64,000 bases of DNA from Candidula unifasciata (Eukaryota; Mollusca; Gastropoda; Stylommatophora; Geomitridae), in assembly GCA_905116865.2 (NCBI GenBank), contig CAJHNH020004879.1:536241-600240 (forward strand), in the 5' to 3' direction. Each line of letters opens with the position of its first letter. Position 1 is the stretch's first letter. A model generated the notes under the pieces. That model saw only the letters and a list, made by a program, of their open reading frames with translations, did not search any database and was not told where the DNA came from. Below are positions 1 to 11,667 of this stretch, piece after piece. Made by a program: the position numbers and the translations under genes.

Positions 1-11
1 CTCCAACGATT

Positions 12-36
12 ATCTTCTTCTTCTTCTTCTTCTTCT

Positions 37-71
<35 letters not shown>

Positions 72-76
72 TTTTT
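12..76 (+). repeat. (TTC)n microsatellite
   Basis: About 20 TTC units with one TCC interruption; on the minus strand it could be a LINE/SINE GAA tail. Confidence 0.95.
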
Positions 77-234
77 AGAAATAAGTAAGGGAACCTTTGG
101 ACGCCATCGAGGCAGTAGGCAAATGATGCTAGAAATATTTTCTAGAGACCTCGATGAGTGATATAAATAAGATCACGCCTTTGCTTCCCGTGACTTTAGT
201 TGGTTTACATTTTACCCCATGGAGCCAATGTCAT

Positions 235-330
235 CGTTTAAAAAGAATCCGATTCGATGCTGATTCGAACCCAAGATCTTAGGGCTGTCAGACGGAGCGT
301 CTAGCTGCTATAACACCGCGGCTCCCAGTA
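235..330 (-). mobile_element. tRNA-like SINE head
   Basis: On the minus strand: gttatagcagctagacgctc (A-box-like) and cttgggttcgaatcagc (B box), in tRNA spacing. It has no clean acceptor stem, so a SINE head rather than a tRNA gene. Confidence 0.55.
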
Positions 331-405
331 GGTGAATGAGTAAATTAATAATAGTTTGCGATTATTAATCTCTGTAAGATGACAGAGAAATTAGAACTGT
401 ATACA

Positions 406-575
406 TACGGGAGCTGAATGGTCGTAGACCACAAGGCAGATTAAGAAGACCATGGAGAGATAATATCCAGACAGACCCTCAAACATTTGGTGTCACCAAC
501 TGAAAAGAGAAGGCCAACCAGAAAGATGAATGCAGGCTGGTGATACCTGCATCAATGAACCTCAAGGGCTAGGAA
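406..575 (+). mobile_element. LINE 3' end, family B (GRRP.GR..R.W type), leading into a GAA tract
   Basis: Translates, with breaks, to a LINE C-terminal tail (ELNGRRPQGRLRRPWRDNI, then KEKANQKDEW and ASMNLKG). It matches copies at 32420-32690 and 46637-46820, including the phrase atgaacctcaagggct just before the tail. Its 3' tail has grown into the long GAA tract at 580-716. Confidence 0.82.
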
Positions 576-579
576 GGCT

Positions 580-716
580 GAAGAAGAAGAAGAAGAAGAA
601 GAAGAAGAAGAAGAAGAAGAAGAAGAAGAAGAAGAAGAAGAAGAAGAAGAAGAAGAAGAAGAAGAAGAAGAAGAAGAAGAAGAAGAAGAGGAAGGAGAAG
701 AAGAAGAAGAAGAAAA
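580..716 (+). repeat. (GAA)n microsatellite at a LINE 3' end
   Basis: About 45 near-perfect units, directly after the family-B LINE 3' end. Confidence 0.95.
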
Positions 717-881
717 AGAGGTTATCACTTTTACTGTGCAAGCGGGGGTGGGGAAAAAAAGGGTAAGGGGGGGGGGCGGCCTTATCAAGGTCTACCTACT
801 GAAAGCCCAGTGTTGTAGCCGTTCGGCCTACCAGTCTTCTAAAGAGAAATGACATCGTAAATCATACTTAGCAACAAGGAA

Positions 882-1510
882 GATTGTCTCGTAAACTGCA
901 TTTTGTTTCAGAAACTGAAATATTTGGCCATTTCATGCGCAAGAATGATTACAAAAGGCACGGTGCTAGAAAAGAGGGGCATGGGGACAGCCAGCACGAA
1001 GATGGACACAGGAGGGGGCTGAGTGGTCTCAGGGTATGGTGTCAGCCTGGAGTGCCAGAGGTTCCGGGTTCAATCCCCGGTGAGGGCTGGGATTTTTTCA
1101 CGCGGACTTCGACTTCTAGTAATTTCCCCTATTTATGGTTAATGAGATCAGACGCCAATGTGCATTGTTGCGCACGTAAAACATCCCTTGGCAGTTGGAA
1201 ATCGAAAAGAGAAGCCCAACAGCACTGCCCAGGGAACAAATTAGAGTTAAAAATCTACCCAACAGTATTTCAGGAGCCTGTTCACTGTGCTGAGATTCTT
1301 CGGACTCAGACTTCCGGACTATCCGTGTGCCATGATGTCGATCCGTTGTTCAAACCTCAAAGATGGACACAGGATGTAAGAGCCCCATTGGTTGGGAAAC
1401 ACCCTGGGAGGGGGGGGGGGGAGAGATCTGGCGAGAGGTCGAGATTGTCCGGCAGGCTGTGACGAGAGCGACCGTCTGCAAAGAACCTGCAACATGATGA
1501 GGAGTATGTC
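882..1510 (+). mobile_element. LINE fragment, family C, interrupted by a SINE
   Basis: The part 882-1013 and the part 1375-1510 form one LINE C-terminal region (FGHFMRKN..., then a ...GRGGGERSGERSRLSGRL tail). The equivalent of the second part in the copy at 18538-19030 reads GRRAGERPSSFFQANRDESD, and both copies end with an acctgcaacatgatga-like tail. SINE S1 sits between with a perfect 15-bp target duplication. Confidence 0.7.
1014..1359 (+). mobile_element. tRNA-derived SINE, family S1, with target duplication
   Basis: The head has a tRNA-like B box (gggttcaatcccc, ~1067) and the body is shared with 11151-11545. It is bounded by perfect 15-bp direct repeats, aagatggacacagga, at 999-1013 and 1360-1374, which defines it as one insertion. 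It interrupts LINE family C. The end sequence is gttgttcaaacctc. Confidence 0.92.
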
Positions 1511-1593
1511 CAATAACATATTAATTTGAACCTTTAACGATAATGTGTTTAAAGATCATGATGAAGGTAAAGAGATAAACAAGTACCGTGTTC

Positions 1594-1625
<32 letters not shown>

Positions 1626-1626
1626 A
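1594..1626 (+). repeat. Poly-C / poly-A homopolymer pair
   Basis: About 21 C then 11 A. Similar C/A or G runs occur at 7402-7415, 14562-14595, 16987-17008, 27430-27446, 32791-32818, 62231-62243 and 63464-63474. Lengths may be affected by sequencing error. Confidence 0.9.
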
Positions 1627-1721
1627 TGTTTGCTTTAAAAATACACTTGGTTATTTTTTGGGCAAGGCCTTTTCCCCCACGGACAAAAATCTACAATTTA
1701 CTCATGTACATAATTCTACAT

Positions 1722-1985
1722 TGAGCGGCTAGACGCTCGTCGCGGATCGGAAGGTCGTGGGTTCGCTCCCTGGCGGAGCCGGACTTTTTTCAAAAATGAC
1801 CGTGGCTCCCATGTCGACATAGCCTTTAGTGGGTACTGGGTGCAGTCCCAGGAAAGTAAAGGCGGCCGGCGTGGTGCTGACCACATCACCCATCTTGTGC
1901 CGATTGGTCTATAAAAATAGGTCTAGCCCTATTTGCCGTATACGCCTGATGGCGTGGAAAAGGGTCCTTTACATACTTGTTACTT
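1722..1985 (+). mobile_element. tRNA-derived SINE, family S2
   Basis: tRNA-like head (gcggctagacgctcg ... gtgggttcgctccc) followed by a body with gtgggtactgggtgcagtcc, ggaaagtaaaggcggccgg and ccgattggtctataaaaata. This body recurs at 4800-5090, 25815-26085, 47038-47290, 59612-59790 and 62530-62665. Confidence 0.88.
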
Positions 1986-3239
1986 TAATTTTACATTTAG
2001 GCGAACACATCTTCTTCAGGAAAACATAGTCATAACACTCCAAATCCTGAATTCTAGCCTGAATCGCTTACACATTATGAACTACATTCGTACGTTATAA
2101 AGTGTGTACCAGTGGCATCTGTACTCAGATTGGCCATTCGACTGCAAATCTCTCATTCTAGCTGACGATTTTCACGAGGAGATGGGGGGAGGGGGCGGGG
2201 TGGTTGTCTTATGGCTTATATTAAAAGCATTATGAAAATCTGGGAAACACTGTATTCTGTCTACATAACAAGCTCGACAATAACAAGAGGGACGAGAACA
2301 TAGACCTTTTCCCTGATTCTGGTGATCTTGTGAGGAAATGAATCATCACCGCCTACGTTTAAGGGCAAAACAGGTGCCAAATGAATTTACCAAAACATCA
2401 TCAACATAACAATCACCCGTTCCTTCTCTCTGTGGATTTTTATTTCTCTTCTTTATTTCACTTGTTTGTTTCTCTTCTTTTAGAGATCCCAGTTTGTGAT
2501 TAACTATCGACTGACTCCAGCTTTGCATTATTAATGCATATAAACGTAGTTGTAGCAAAATGGAACGGCGGATAAAACAAACGATGGCTGTGGTAAAAAT
2601 TTACTGATCTTTTTGATTTCTGTTTGCTCCCATTTCCGTTTCCGGTAAACGTGAAATAACATTACAGGGTTTTGTCCCGTGATTTTCTTTGTGCTGGTTG
2701 TAATAGTTCTTCAAATAATTTTATTTTACCGTGTTAATCTCTTGTTTTGTTTTCATTGATTGTATTAGTCATGTGATTTACTTTTATCGGTTTTATAAAT
2801 TTTCTAAACTGTCCGACATGCTCTCTCTATGCTTCGTCGTATTTGCATCTTTTACCTCCAAATGTCTCTGCTGATGCTATAAACTCAAGCTGTCTTCTTC
2901 GCAGTACGTGCGCAGTCAGGCATATTGCTGCGTCATTTGTTTGTAGGGTTCGAATACTTAATTCTAATTAAATCAGTTCATGGGTATGAATGTGATAAAC
3001 CCACGTAGCATGAGCGTTTATGACTATGAGCTGTTGCTGTACATGATTTGAATACCTAGGCAGTCGAATCGCAGACGATCTTTCGCTAGAGACAGACGGT
3101 AACAAACTAATACGAAAGGCAACTGCAATGTTTTATAAAACTCACAACAAGGGTGTGGTCAAACAAAAAGCTTCCGGTTAGGACTACAATTACAGTTTAC
3201 TGAGCGGGTGTCCAGTGCACGCTCCTTTACGGCAGTTTT
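1986..3239. other. Stretch with no supported feature
   Basis: Unique-looking sequence; no coding similarity, RNA gene or clear repeat seen. Confidence 0.6.
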
Positions 3240-3485
3240 TCCTCTTCTTCTTGGCTTTCACCAGCTGTAAACTCTAGCGGAAAGTTCTGGCTGTTCATCC
3301 ACTTCTGGACTGCAGTCCTGTTCCAGAACCTGAGTGTTGCATCCGTTTTACAGATCTGACTAATTTGTATGCAGACTCCTGGTTCCTTGCCTCTCAGGCA
3401 GATGCACTCTGACTTTGAAGGAAGCTCCCAGTTAGTCGACTCTTACGACATGCTTCTGGGTAGGCAGTGGATCTATTCTTGTGTT
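3240..3485 (-). mobile_element. Dispersed repeat, family R4
   Basis: Minus copy with its tail at the low end (tcctcttcttcttgg): ccagctgtaaactctagcgg, ctctcaggcagatgcactct. It then extends through agtcgactcttacgacatgc, a core also seen at 4478, 28387 and 62170. Confidence 0.8.
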
Positions 3486-3539
3486 CCATATAACAGGGCC
3501 CTGGAACACGCACGGGGATTTACGGCAGTAAAACCTGGA

Positions 3540-3992
3540 CTCTGCTCCTCAAGGGGTGGAAAAAAACAAACTCAATACCCTCCACATGCACTGTGTGAGA
3601 CGCATTCTTGGTATACAAGGCGAGATTTCGTCACCAGTTAATGGGTACTCAATAAAGCGGGGATGTCAATAAAGTACTTTCTATTGAATCAAAGACGTCT
3701 GCACTGGCTGGGACTTGCCTCTCGCATGTAGGACGGTCGCATTCCAAAAGGAACTCCTGTATGGTGAACTGGTACCAGGGATAAGACATGCAGGAATGCC
3801 AAAGCTACGCCATAAGGACATATGCAAATCGACCTGAAAGATATCAACATACGCTTAGACAAGTGGGAGAGATCAGATGCAGACCGACTCCTTTGGAGGC
3901 AGACAGTGAAAGACGGACTGTCGCAGCTTGAAAGAGGCCAAACGCGGCAAGCTATATAGAGGAGACGTCTGAGAGAAAACCTGGTTCAAAAC
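3540..3992 (+). mobile_element. LINE fragment, family D (RT C-terminal region)
   Basis: Translates in pieces to HCVRRILGIQGEI, QRRLHWLGLASRM, GRIPKGTPVW, HMQIDLKDINIRLDKWE and [15 protein letters not shown]. This series is typical of a widespread LINE C-terminal domain. Stops and frame changes show decay. A second piece of the same 3' end lies at 32030-32115. Confidence 0.83.
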
Positions 3993-4014
3993 CACAGAGT
4001 GTCAACGTTTTGAT

Positions 4015-4205
4015 GTGCACTTTGTGGCACAGTCTGCCACTCCTACAGAATCTACTTTTAGTAGTTTCTCACTGCCTCTAAACGGTCAGCTATCGGGACC
4101 ACTGGTCATACCAACGCCAGACGTTCTGCTGTCAAATTTCCCGCATCTGGAATCGAACCCAGCATTACGAAGCGCGCTCACAACACCTTATTCACAGACA
4201 TGGAT
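4015..4205 (-). mobile_element. tRNA-derived SINE, family S3
   Basis: Minus-strand copy: ggaatcgaacccagcattac (B box) and cattacgaagcgcgctcaca (head). Confidence 0.75.
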
Positions 4206-4439
4206 GCCTGAATAGGAAACACGAATGAAATGCTCTCACAGAATCACTAAACCGCAATTTCAGGACAGACATTAAAGGAAAATAATTCCTGTGACTCCAT
4301 AAGTGAGGAAAAGACGCAGCTAGTAGGTAATTGCAATGGTAACCACCGGACACACAAGTTTTAAATATGAAAAGAGATAATAATTATAGAAAGAAATTAA
4401 TATTGTAAGAAAGGCACGAAGTTTATCCATGGGGATTCC

Positions 4440-4525
4440 GATCTCAGAGGGATAGAGCAACTTATTCTTAACAAGCATGTCGTAAAAGGCGACTAATGTT
4501 TTTTTTTTTAATTTTATTTCGACCA
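4440..4525 (+). repeat. Isolated copy of the TTACGACATGCTT core
   Basis: On the minus strand this reads tagtcgccttttacgacatg followed by cttgttaag. The same core ends R4 copies at 3435, 28387 and 62170. I recall this motif from molluscan SINE-like repeats but cannot name the family with certainty. Confidence 0.5.
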
Positions 4526-4799
4526 TAGCTTCTGGATACTAGAACAAACAAACAGACAAAACGATACAAATGTTAAAACATGTGTTAACATTGATGTCAG
4601 TGTATGTGCTGATACAGGGGTTAATGCTCAATAATTGAGACCAGTCGACTCCAGTCTTGAGAAGTAAACGAAACTCACAAATCAGAGAAATCATTTGTAG
4701 ACGACATATATTTTAGTTTATCTTATAAATAGGCCAAAATGTACAACAGAGTTACAGTCTGGAAGAGGATGGGGATAGGGGTGGGGGCCGAAGGTTAAA

Positions 4800-5092
4800 A
4801 AAAATGGGTAGCTTAAAAAAAATTTGTTACGCCTTCGGGCGCATTGGCCAATAAAGGCTAGACCTATATTTTATAGACCAATCAACACTTGGTGAGTGAT
4901 ATGGTCAGCCTCACGCCCGTCGCCTTATCATGCCGGTCGCCTTTATTTCGCAAGACTATTCCTGGTACCCAGTCAAGCTTGGGTCGATCTGACAGCCAAG
5001 GTCTTATTGTTAATGTCAGGGCTTCGTCAGGACCGAACCCCCGACCTTTCCATCCGAAGGCGAGCATCTAGTCGCTGCAAAACCTCAGCTCA
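4800..5092 (-). mobile_element. tRNA-derived SINE, family S2
   Basis: Minus-strand copy: tatagaccaatcaacacttg, cctggtacccagtc and the B box as gaccgaacccccgacc, with the head near 5060-5090. Confidence 0.87.
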
Positions 5093-5560
5093 CCTTCGAC
5101 CTGTGGTTATTGTAATACTTCAGCATGGCTCTATCTGGCATTGGTACCAAGATAATCACGTCCGATGGCCAAGCCATCTCATCTGTTGCTCTTTACTAGA
5201 CTGTACGGCTGGTTTTTGGCCGTGTGTTCTTCTAATTTCTTTACTTATAATTGTGTTTCTGCTTGTGACAGTTCTGCTAAATCTCTCGTCTATGTTTTGA
5301 TTTTGCGTTTATTTGATGAAGCAAGGATCCAGTTTTGACACTTGTAACATAACGTTTACCACATATACACAATTTATTCTTATCCGTCTTTGTAGATAAG
5401 TTTCCACTTGTGTGTGTCAAAAGTGGTGTTAGTTGCCATTAGCTGCTGACAGAATATTGCTCTGGTAGTTAAGTCAAGACCTAAAACGGGTGGAAAAGAA
5501 CCGCCAGACATGGACAGCTATGACCTCTGTTCTATGTGCGCCCTAGGCTTAAGACGAAAG

Positions 5561-5676
5561 ACTAACTAACTAATTAACTAACTAACCAACTAACTAACTA
5601 ACTAACTGACTGACTGACTGACTGACTGACTGACTGACTGACTGACTCACTAACTAACTAACTCACTGACTTACTG

Positions 5677-5775
<99 letters not shown>

Positions 5776-5784
5776 TACTAACTG

Positions 5785-5827
<43 letters not shown>

Positions 5828-6112
5828 GACTGACTGACTGACTGACTAACTAACTGACTGACTAACTAAATAACTAACTGACTGACTGACTGACAAACTA
5901 ACTAACTAACTAACTAACTTACTAACTGACTAACTAACTAACTGACTGACTGACTGACTGACTGACTAACTAACTAACTAACTAAATAACTAACTAACCA
6001 ACCAACTAACTAACTGACTAACTAACTGACTGAATGACTGACTAACTAACTAACTAACTAACTAACTAAGTAACTAACTAACTAACTAACTGACCAACTA
6101 ACTAACTGACTG

Positions 6113-6177
<65 letters not shown>

Positions 6178-6202
6178 GTAACTAAGTAACTAAGTAACTA
6201 AG

Positions 6203-6235
<33 letters not shown>

Positions 6236-6256
6236 GACTGACTGACTGACTGACTG

Positions 6257-6329
<73 letters not shown>

Positions 6330-6341
6330 GTAACTAACTAG

Positions 6342-6381
<40 letters not shown>

Positions 6382-6461
6382 GTAACTAACTAACTAAACT
6401 AACTAACTAACTAAGTAACTAAATAACTAACTAACTAACTGACTAACTAACTAACTGACTG

Positions 6462-6492
<31 letters not shown>

Positions 6493-6599
6493 TACTAACT
6501 GACTAACTAACTAACTAACTGACTGACTGACTGACTGACTGACTGACTAACTAACTGACTGACTAACTAAATAACTAACTGACTGACTGACTGACTGAC

Positions 6600-6644
<45 letters not shown>

Positions 6645-6825
6645 GACTAACTAACTAACTAACTGACTGACTGACTGACTGACTAACTAACTAACTAACT
6701 AAATAACTAACTAACCAACCAACTAACTAACTGACTAACTAACTGACTGAATGACTGACTAACTAACTAACTAACTAACTAAGTAACTAACTAACTAACT
6801 AACTGACTAACTAACTAACTGACTG

Positions 6826-6878
<53 letters not shown>

Positions 6879-6903
6879 GTAACTAAGTAACTAAGTAACT
6901 AAG

Positions 6904-6944
<41 letters not shown>

Positions 6945-6953
6945 GACTGACTG

Positions 6954-7030
<77 letters not shown>

Positions 7031-7050
7031 GTAACTAAGTAACTAACTAG

Positions 7051-7082
<32 letters not shown>

Positions 7083-7172
7083 GTAACTAACTAACTAAAC
7101 TAACTAACTAACTAACTAACTAAATAACTAACTAACTAACTGACTGACTGACTGACTAACTAACTAACTAAT

Positions 7173-7224
<52 letters not shown>
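5561..7224 (+). repeat. (AACT/GACT)n tetranucleotide array, 1.66 kb
   Basis: Almost pure AACT with interspersed GACT, AAGT and rare AAAT, CAAC and AGCT variants. The variant patterns repeat with an offset of about 701-717 bp (for example gacaaacta at 5892 and 6597; gaatgactg at 6032 and 6749), so the array holds two similar ~0.71-kb halves. Confidence 0.97.
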
Positions 7225-7225
<1 letters not shown>

Positions 7226-7771
7226 GAGTTAACGTAAAAGTGCATCATTACTTTCTAAAACTACACCTCAGCTAAACCCTTTCTAACGTGTTTGATTTTC
7301 CACATTTGAAACCTATATACCAAAACAAGTTTTGTATATACTATGTCAGCACTCTGTGTCCTACGGTGAGTTTGCTGCTTCGCTGAAGAAACATTCGCCA
7401 TCCCCCCCCCCCCCCACCAAATCGTTACATTCAACCAGCATCCCCGAAGGAGTAGCTTTAGGTTATAATTGTGACTACGTTATGTGCGCAATCTAAAATA
7501 GCTTAACATTGCACGCCACCAAGAATCCTAAAAAGCACTCCTGCAGTACTGAAATACTGTCAAATACCCCAAATACTGTTCTGACCGGTGACGAAGTCGC
7601 CTACCGGCGAGCAGATGGGCGAACCGTTTGCCAATGTGAAATCATTAGAGGTATGAATGTACAGCCTAGACACGGCTGTAACTCAGGGTAAACAACTCGT
7701 TTATTGACATACAGCGTTTCTTTCGAGAGTTAGCCTCCCTTTTAGACAACTATAGTATGAATGAATGAATG

Positions 7772-7998
7772 AATTTCTACCCCACTAGGACATCACACAA
7801 GCGATAAACACCCGATGACACAAAGTGTAACCATGCGGATGAGGATCGCCGTGGAGAGGTCCCAGAAACCGCGTTCAGACATTTGGCCATAATATGGCCT
7901 GCCTATATTGCGGCCCCTGGCAAAAGCCAGAGTAGGGCTTCAAATGACAAAAAATTTCGTCCTAAAAAGGACGAAATTGGGTAGTAAGCAATAAAACT
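7772..7998 (+). mobile_element. Element X, copy 1 (small dispersed element of unknown type)
   Basis: About 225 bp, shared at high identity with 15156-15388: taccccactaggacatcaca, gcggatgaggatc, gaggtcccagaaacc, ggcaaaagccagag and ggcttcaaatgacaaaaaa. It ends in a perfect hairpin (aatttcgtcct / aggacgaaatt, 7953-7978, loop AAAA) absent from copy 2. I do not recognise it and see no tRNA-like boxes. Confidence 0.8.
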
Positions 7999-8134
7999 AT
8001 AGTTATCCATCTATCTTTTTATACAACCATTTTCCAATACAAACGCCAAGCTTTGCATCCAACCATCCATTCATGTGTCCATCCTTCCATCCGTACAGAC
8101 AACCACACACACAGACAGGCACAGTGCATCAGCC

Positions 8135-8312
8135 TGAGAGGTACGGAATCAGCAGTTTGCATACAAATAAGTCAGATTTGTAAAACGGAAGTGCACATGT
8201 AAAATGGACGTGCACACAATGCTCAGGTTCTGGAACAAGATTAAAATCCAGAATTGGACGAACAACCAGAACTTTCCGCCGGAGATTACATGCAGTGGAT
8301 GCACACAAAAAA
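8135..8312 (+). mobile_element. Dispersed repeat, family R4
   Basis: Shares gcatacaaataagtcagatt, aggttctggaacaagatt, aacaaccagaactttccgcc and a ttacatgcagtg end with eight other copies in the window. Orientation is set by the GAA-rich 3' tail of the 12262 copy. No tRNA head seen; may be a SINE body or LINE 3' UTR. Confidence 0.78.
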
Positions 8313-8365
8313 AAAAAAAAAAAAGAGAATACATGCACACACATCAGAGCCTATTTGCACTTACA

Positions 8366-9296
8366 ACACATACACACACCACAGCCTATAATTAACTAAT
8401 AACATACACACACCACAGCCTATAATTAACTAATAACATACACACACCACAGCCTATAATTAACTAATAACATACACACACCACAGCCTATAATTAACTA
8501 ATAACATACACACACCACAGCCTATAATTAACTAATAACATACACACACCACAGCCTATAATTAACTAATAACATACACACACCACAGCCTATAATTAAC
8601 TAATAACATACACACACCACAGCCTATAATTAACTAATAACATACACACACCACAGCCTATAATTAACTAATAACATACACACACCACAGCCTATAATTA
8701 ACTAATAACATACACACACCACAGCCTATAATTAACTAATAACATACACACACCACAGCCTATAATTAACTAATAACATACACACACCACAGCCTATAAT
8801 TAACTAATAACATACACACACCACAGCCTATAATTAACTAATAACATACACACACCCACAGCCTATAATTAACTAATAACATACACACACCACAGCCTAT
8901 AATTAACTAATAACATACACACACCACAGCCTATAATTAACTAATAACATACACACACCACAGCCTATAATTAACTAATAACATACACACACCACAGCCA
9001 ATAATTAACTAATAACATACACACACCACAGCCTATAATTAACTAATAACATACACACACCACAGCCTATAATTAACTAATAACATACACACACCACAGC
9101 CTATAATTAACTAATAACATACACACACCACAGCCTATAATTAACTAATAACATACACACACCACAGCCTATAATTAACTAATAACATACACACACCACA
9201 GCCTATAATTAACTAATAACATACACACACCACAGCCTATAATTAACTAATAACATACACACACCACAGCCTATAATTAACTAATAACATACACAC
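8366..9296 (+). repeat. 34-bp satellite, about 27 copies, highly uniform
   Basis: The unit joins acatacacacaccacagcct and ataattaactaata. Only two deviations seen: one extra C near 8846 and one base change near 8993. Confidence 0.97.
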
Positions 9297-9814
9297 ACAC
9301 ACATCATAGCCCAAACAGCACTAACAACATATGAAAACACCACGCCCCATAAAATACCAACAACATATACATCACAGCCTGCACATCACTGACAACATAC
9401 AAACATCACAGCCCATACATCATTGAGAGCATACATCACAGCCCATACATCACTGACAACATTCACACATCATTGCTCACACATCACTTACAGCATACAC
9501 ACACACATCACAACCCCTGCAACATTGACAACATATACACATCACAGCCCACACATTACTTACAACTTACACCCACATAAGTCCATATATCATTGACAGC
9601 ATTCACACATTTTACAGCTCATACATCACTGACAACTTACACACATCACAGTCCATACATTACTGACAACATTTAAACATCACAGCCCACACATCATTGA
9701 CAGCATACACACATATCACATCCCATACATCAATGACAAAATACACACACATCACAACCCATACATCACTGCCACCATACATACAAATCACAGCCCACAC
9801 ATCAATGACAGCAT

Positions 9815-9858
<44 letters not shown>

Positions 9859-10030
9859 CCCATACATCACTGACAAAATAGACACATGACAGCCCATACA
9901 TCACTGACAAAATACACACATGACAGCCCATACATCACTGACAAAATACACACATGACAACCCATACATCACTGACAAAATACACACATGACAGCCCATA
10001 CATCACTGAAAGAATACACACACATCTCAG
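9297..10030 (+). repeat. Degenerate ~33-34-bp repeats related to the 34-bp satellite
   Basis: Units such as acatacacacatcacagccc + atacatcactgaca align with the 34-mer (same acatacacaca.cacagcc... start). A (CA)n run lies at 9815-9857. Confidence 0.9.
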
Positions 10031-10395
10031 CTCATAGAACCTTTATAACACAGACAGACACATCCATGCAGACAGACAAGCAGAAACACAGAAAAGCCAA
10101 ACAACATGGACTCTGTATTAATATAAATGTTTATTCATGGCAAATACAAAGATTTAGAAAAACCTGGAGCAGGGACACAAAGAAATTATGATCACTGATT
10201 ACGTACAATATGTACACTTCACTCTTGCATTCTAGTTAAAGACATACACTTGCAAGACTGTTTTCACAAACATACAGCCACGTACTGCCTGTGGGTGACC
10301 AGGAAAGCAAAGTGGAGACATTGTAATTAAAGTCATCTCCTTCAGATTGATCATCTCCTTCAACACAGCGTACCAACTGCTTTTTGACGGCAGAA

Positions 10396-10531
10396 GAAGA
10401 AGAAGAAAAAGAACAAGAATAAACAGTAGTAATAGAAGAAGAAGAAGAAGAAGAAGAAGAAGAAGAAGAAGAAGAAGAAGAAGAAGGAGAAGAAGAAGAA
10501 GAAAAAGAAGGAGGAGGAGAAGAAGAAGTAG
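10396..10531 (+). repeat. (GAA)n-rich tract
   Basis: Impure GAA repeats with AAC, AGT and GGA interruptions; origin not identified. Confidence 0.92.
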
Positions 10532-11150
10532 TAGTTCCACTGAAATGAACTTATCAAAGTGGCAACATTCAACAGGAAACTAGAGCTTTGCTAGACGATA
10601 ACATGGAGATCTTAATGTAAACTACGAGGAAGGAGAATTGTAGCTGATTCCTCACATTCTCCTTGAGCAGGATCAAAGATTCTCAGCCTCCTCATACAGA
10701 GTCCTTCCTTCACTTTGCAGCTATCAATCACAGACAATAAGCATTCCCCATGGAATCCACAGCTCACAGTGTCACATTATGCACTCAGTAGCTGGCCAAT
10801 GAAACTGGATTTTACTTTAACCTCATCTGAGGATCTTTTTCCCGTTTCTTACTGAGGGTTGCACTCCAACCTTCCACAGGATTAATAGGAAGATCAAGGT
10901 CCACCATGTGGAGGTGAGGTAAGCTTGAGGAAGAGTGGCTAAGATGCTTTTAGTCTGGCATTGTGCAACACTAAATAAATGAACTGAGGAAGTGAGGGCA
11001 AATTAACACTGATGAGAGATGAGAGAGGCCAAAGGTGCTGGATTCCATCCATGATAATGAGAGGACTGTACAGGGTTGATGTGATATATTATGGCCCAAC
11101 AAAACAGTGATGTTGATTGCAGAACACTGCTCTACTGGGAGCCCTCTATT

Positions 11151-11545
11151 GAGGTTTTGAACAACAGATCAACATCATGACACACGGTTGTAACGCATAA
11201 GTGCTCCATTCTTTTTTTTTTAACTCCTCTGAGTCCAAAGAAGCTTAGCACAGTGCACAGGCTCTGTAACACCGGCGAGGATCCTGAAATACTTTGGGTA
11301 GATTTTGAACTTCAAATTTTGCCCGGGCAGTGCTGTTAGGCTACTCTTTACGATTTCTAACTGCCAAAGGATTTTTTTGTACGTGGTCAATAATGCACAC
11401 AAGCGTCCGATCTCACTACCCAAAGACCAGGGGAAATAACTTGGTCCAAGTCCTCGTGAAAAAAATCCCAGCCATTACTGGGGATTGAGACAGGAACCTC
11501 TAGCACTCGAGGCGGACACCATGCCTGGAGACCATGCAGCACCCT
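11151..11545 (-). mobile_element. tRNA-derived SINE, family S1, with target duplication
   Basis: Reverse-oriented copy of 1014-1359: it starts gaggttttgaacaac and contains the B box as gggattgagacagg near 11480-11495. The 11-mer agccctctatt flanks it exactly (11140-11150 and 11546-11556). Confidence 0.9.
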
Positions 11546-11667
11546 AGCCCTCTATTTTGCAGATGGGGTTATTTATGGGAGCCCCGTGTGGGTTCCTGGG
11601 CTCTAAAATAGGGGGGGGGGGGGGAAAAAACAAAAAAAACAGACCCACTACAATCAATAACAACAAC

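Noticed and set aside
884..1462. 192-codon plus-strand frame
   Set aside because: Spans LINE relic and SINE S1; the frame crosses both target duplications by chance.
1594..1626. Poly-C/poly-G runs as functional G-quadruplex sites
   Set aside because: Single long homopolymers at many places; length is error-prone and there is no positional logic relative to the gene.
8366..9296. CRISPR-like regular array
   Set aside because: Units are directly contiguous with no unique spacers; this is a eukaryotic satellite.
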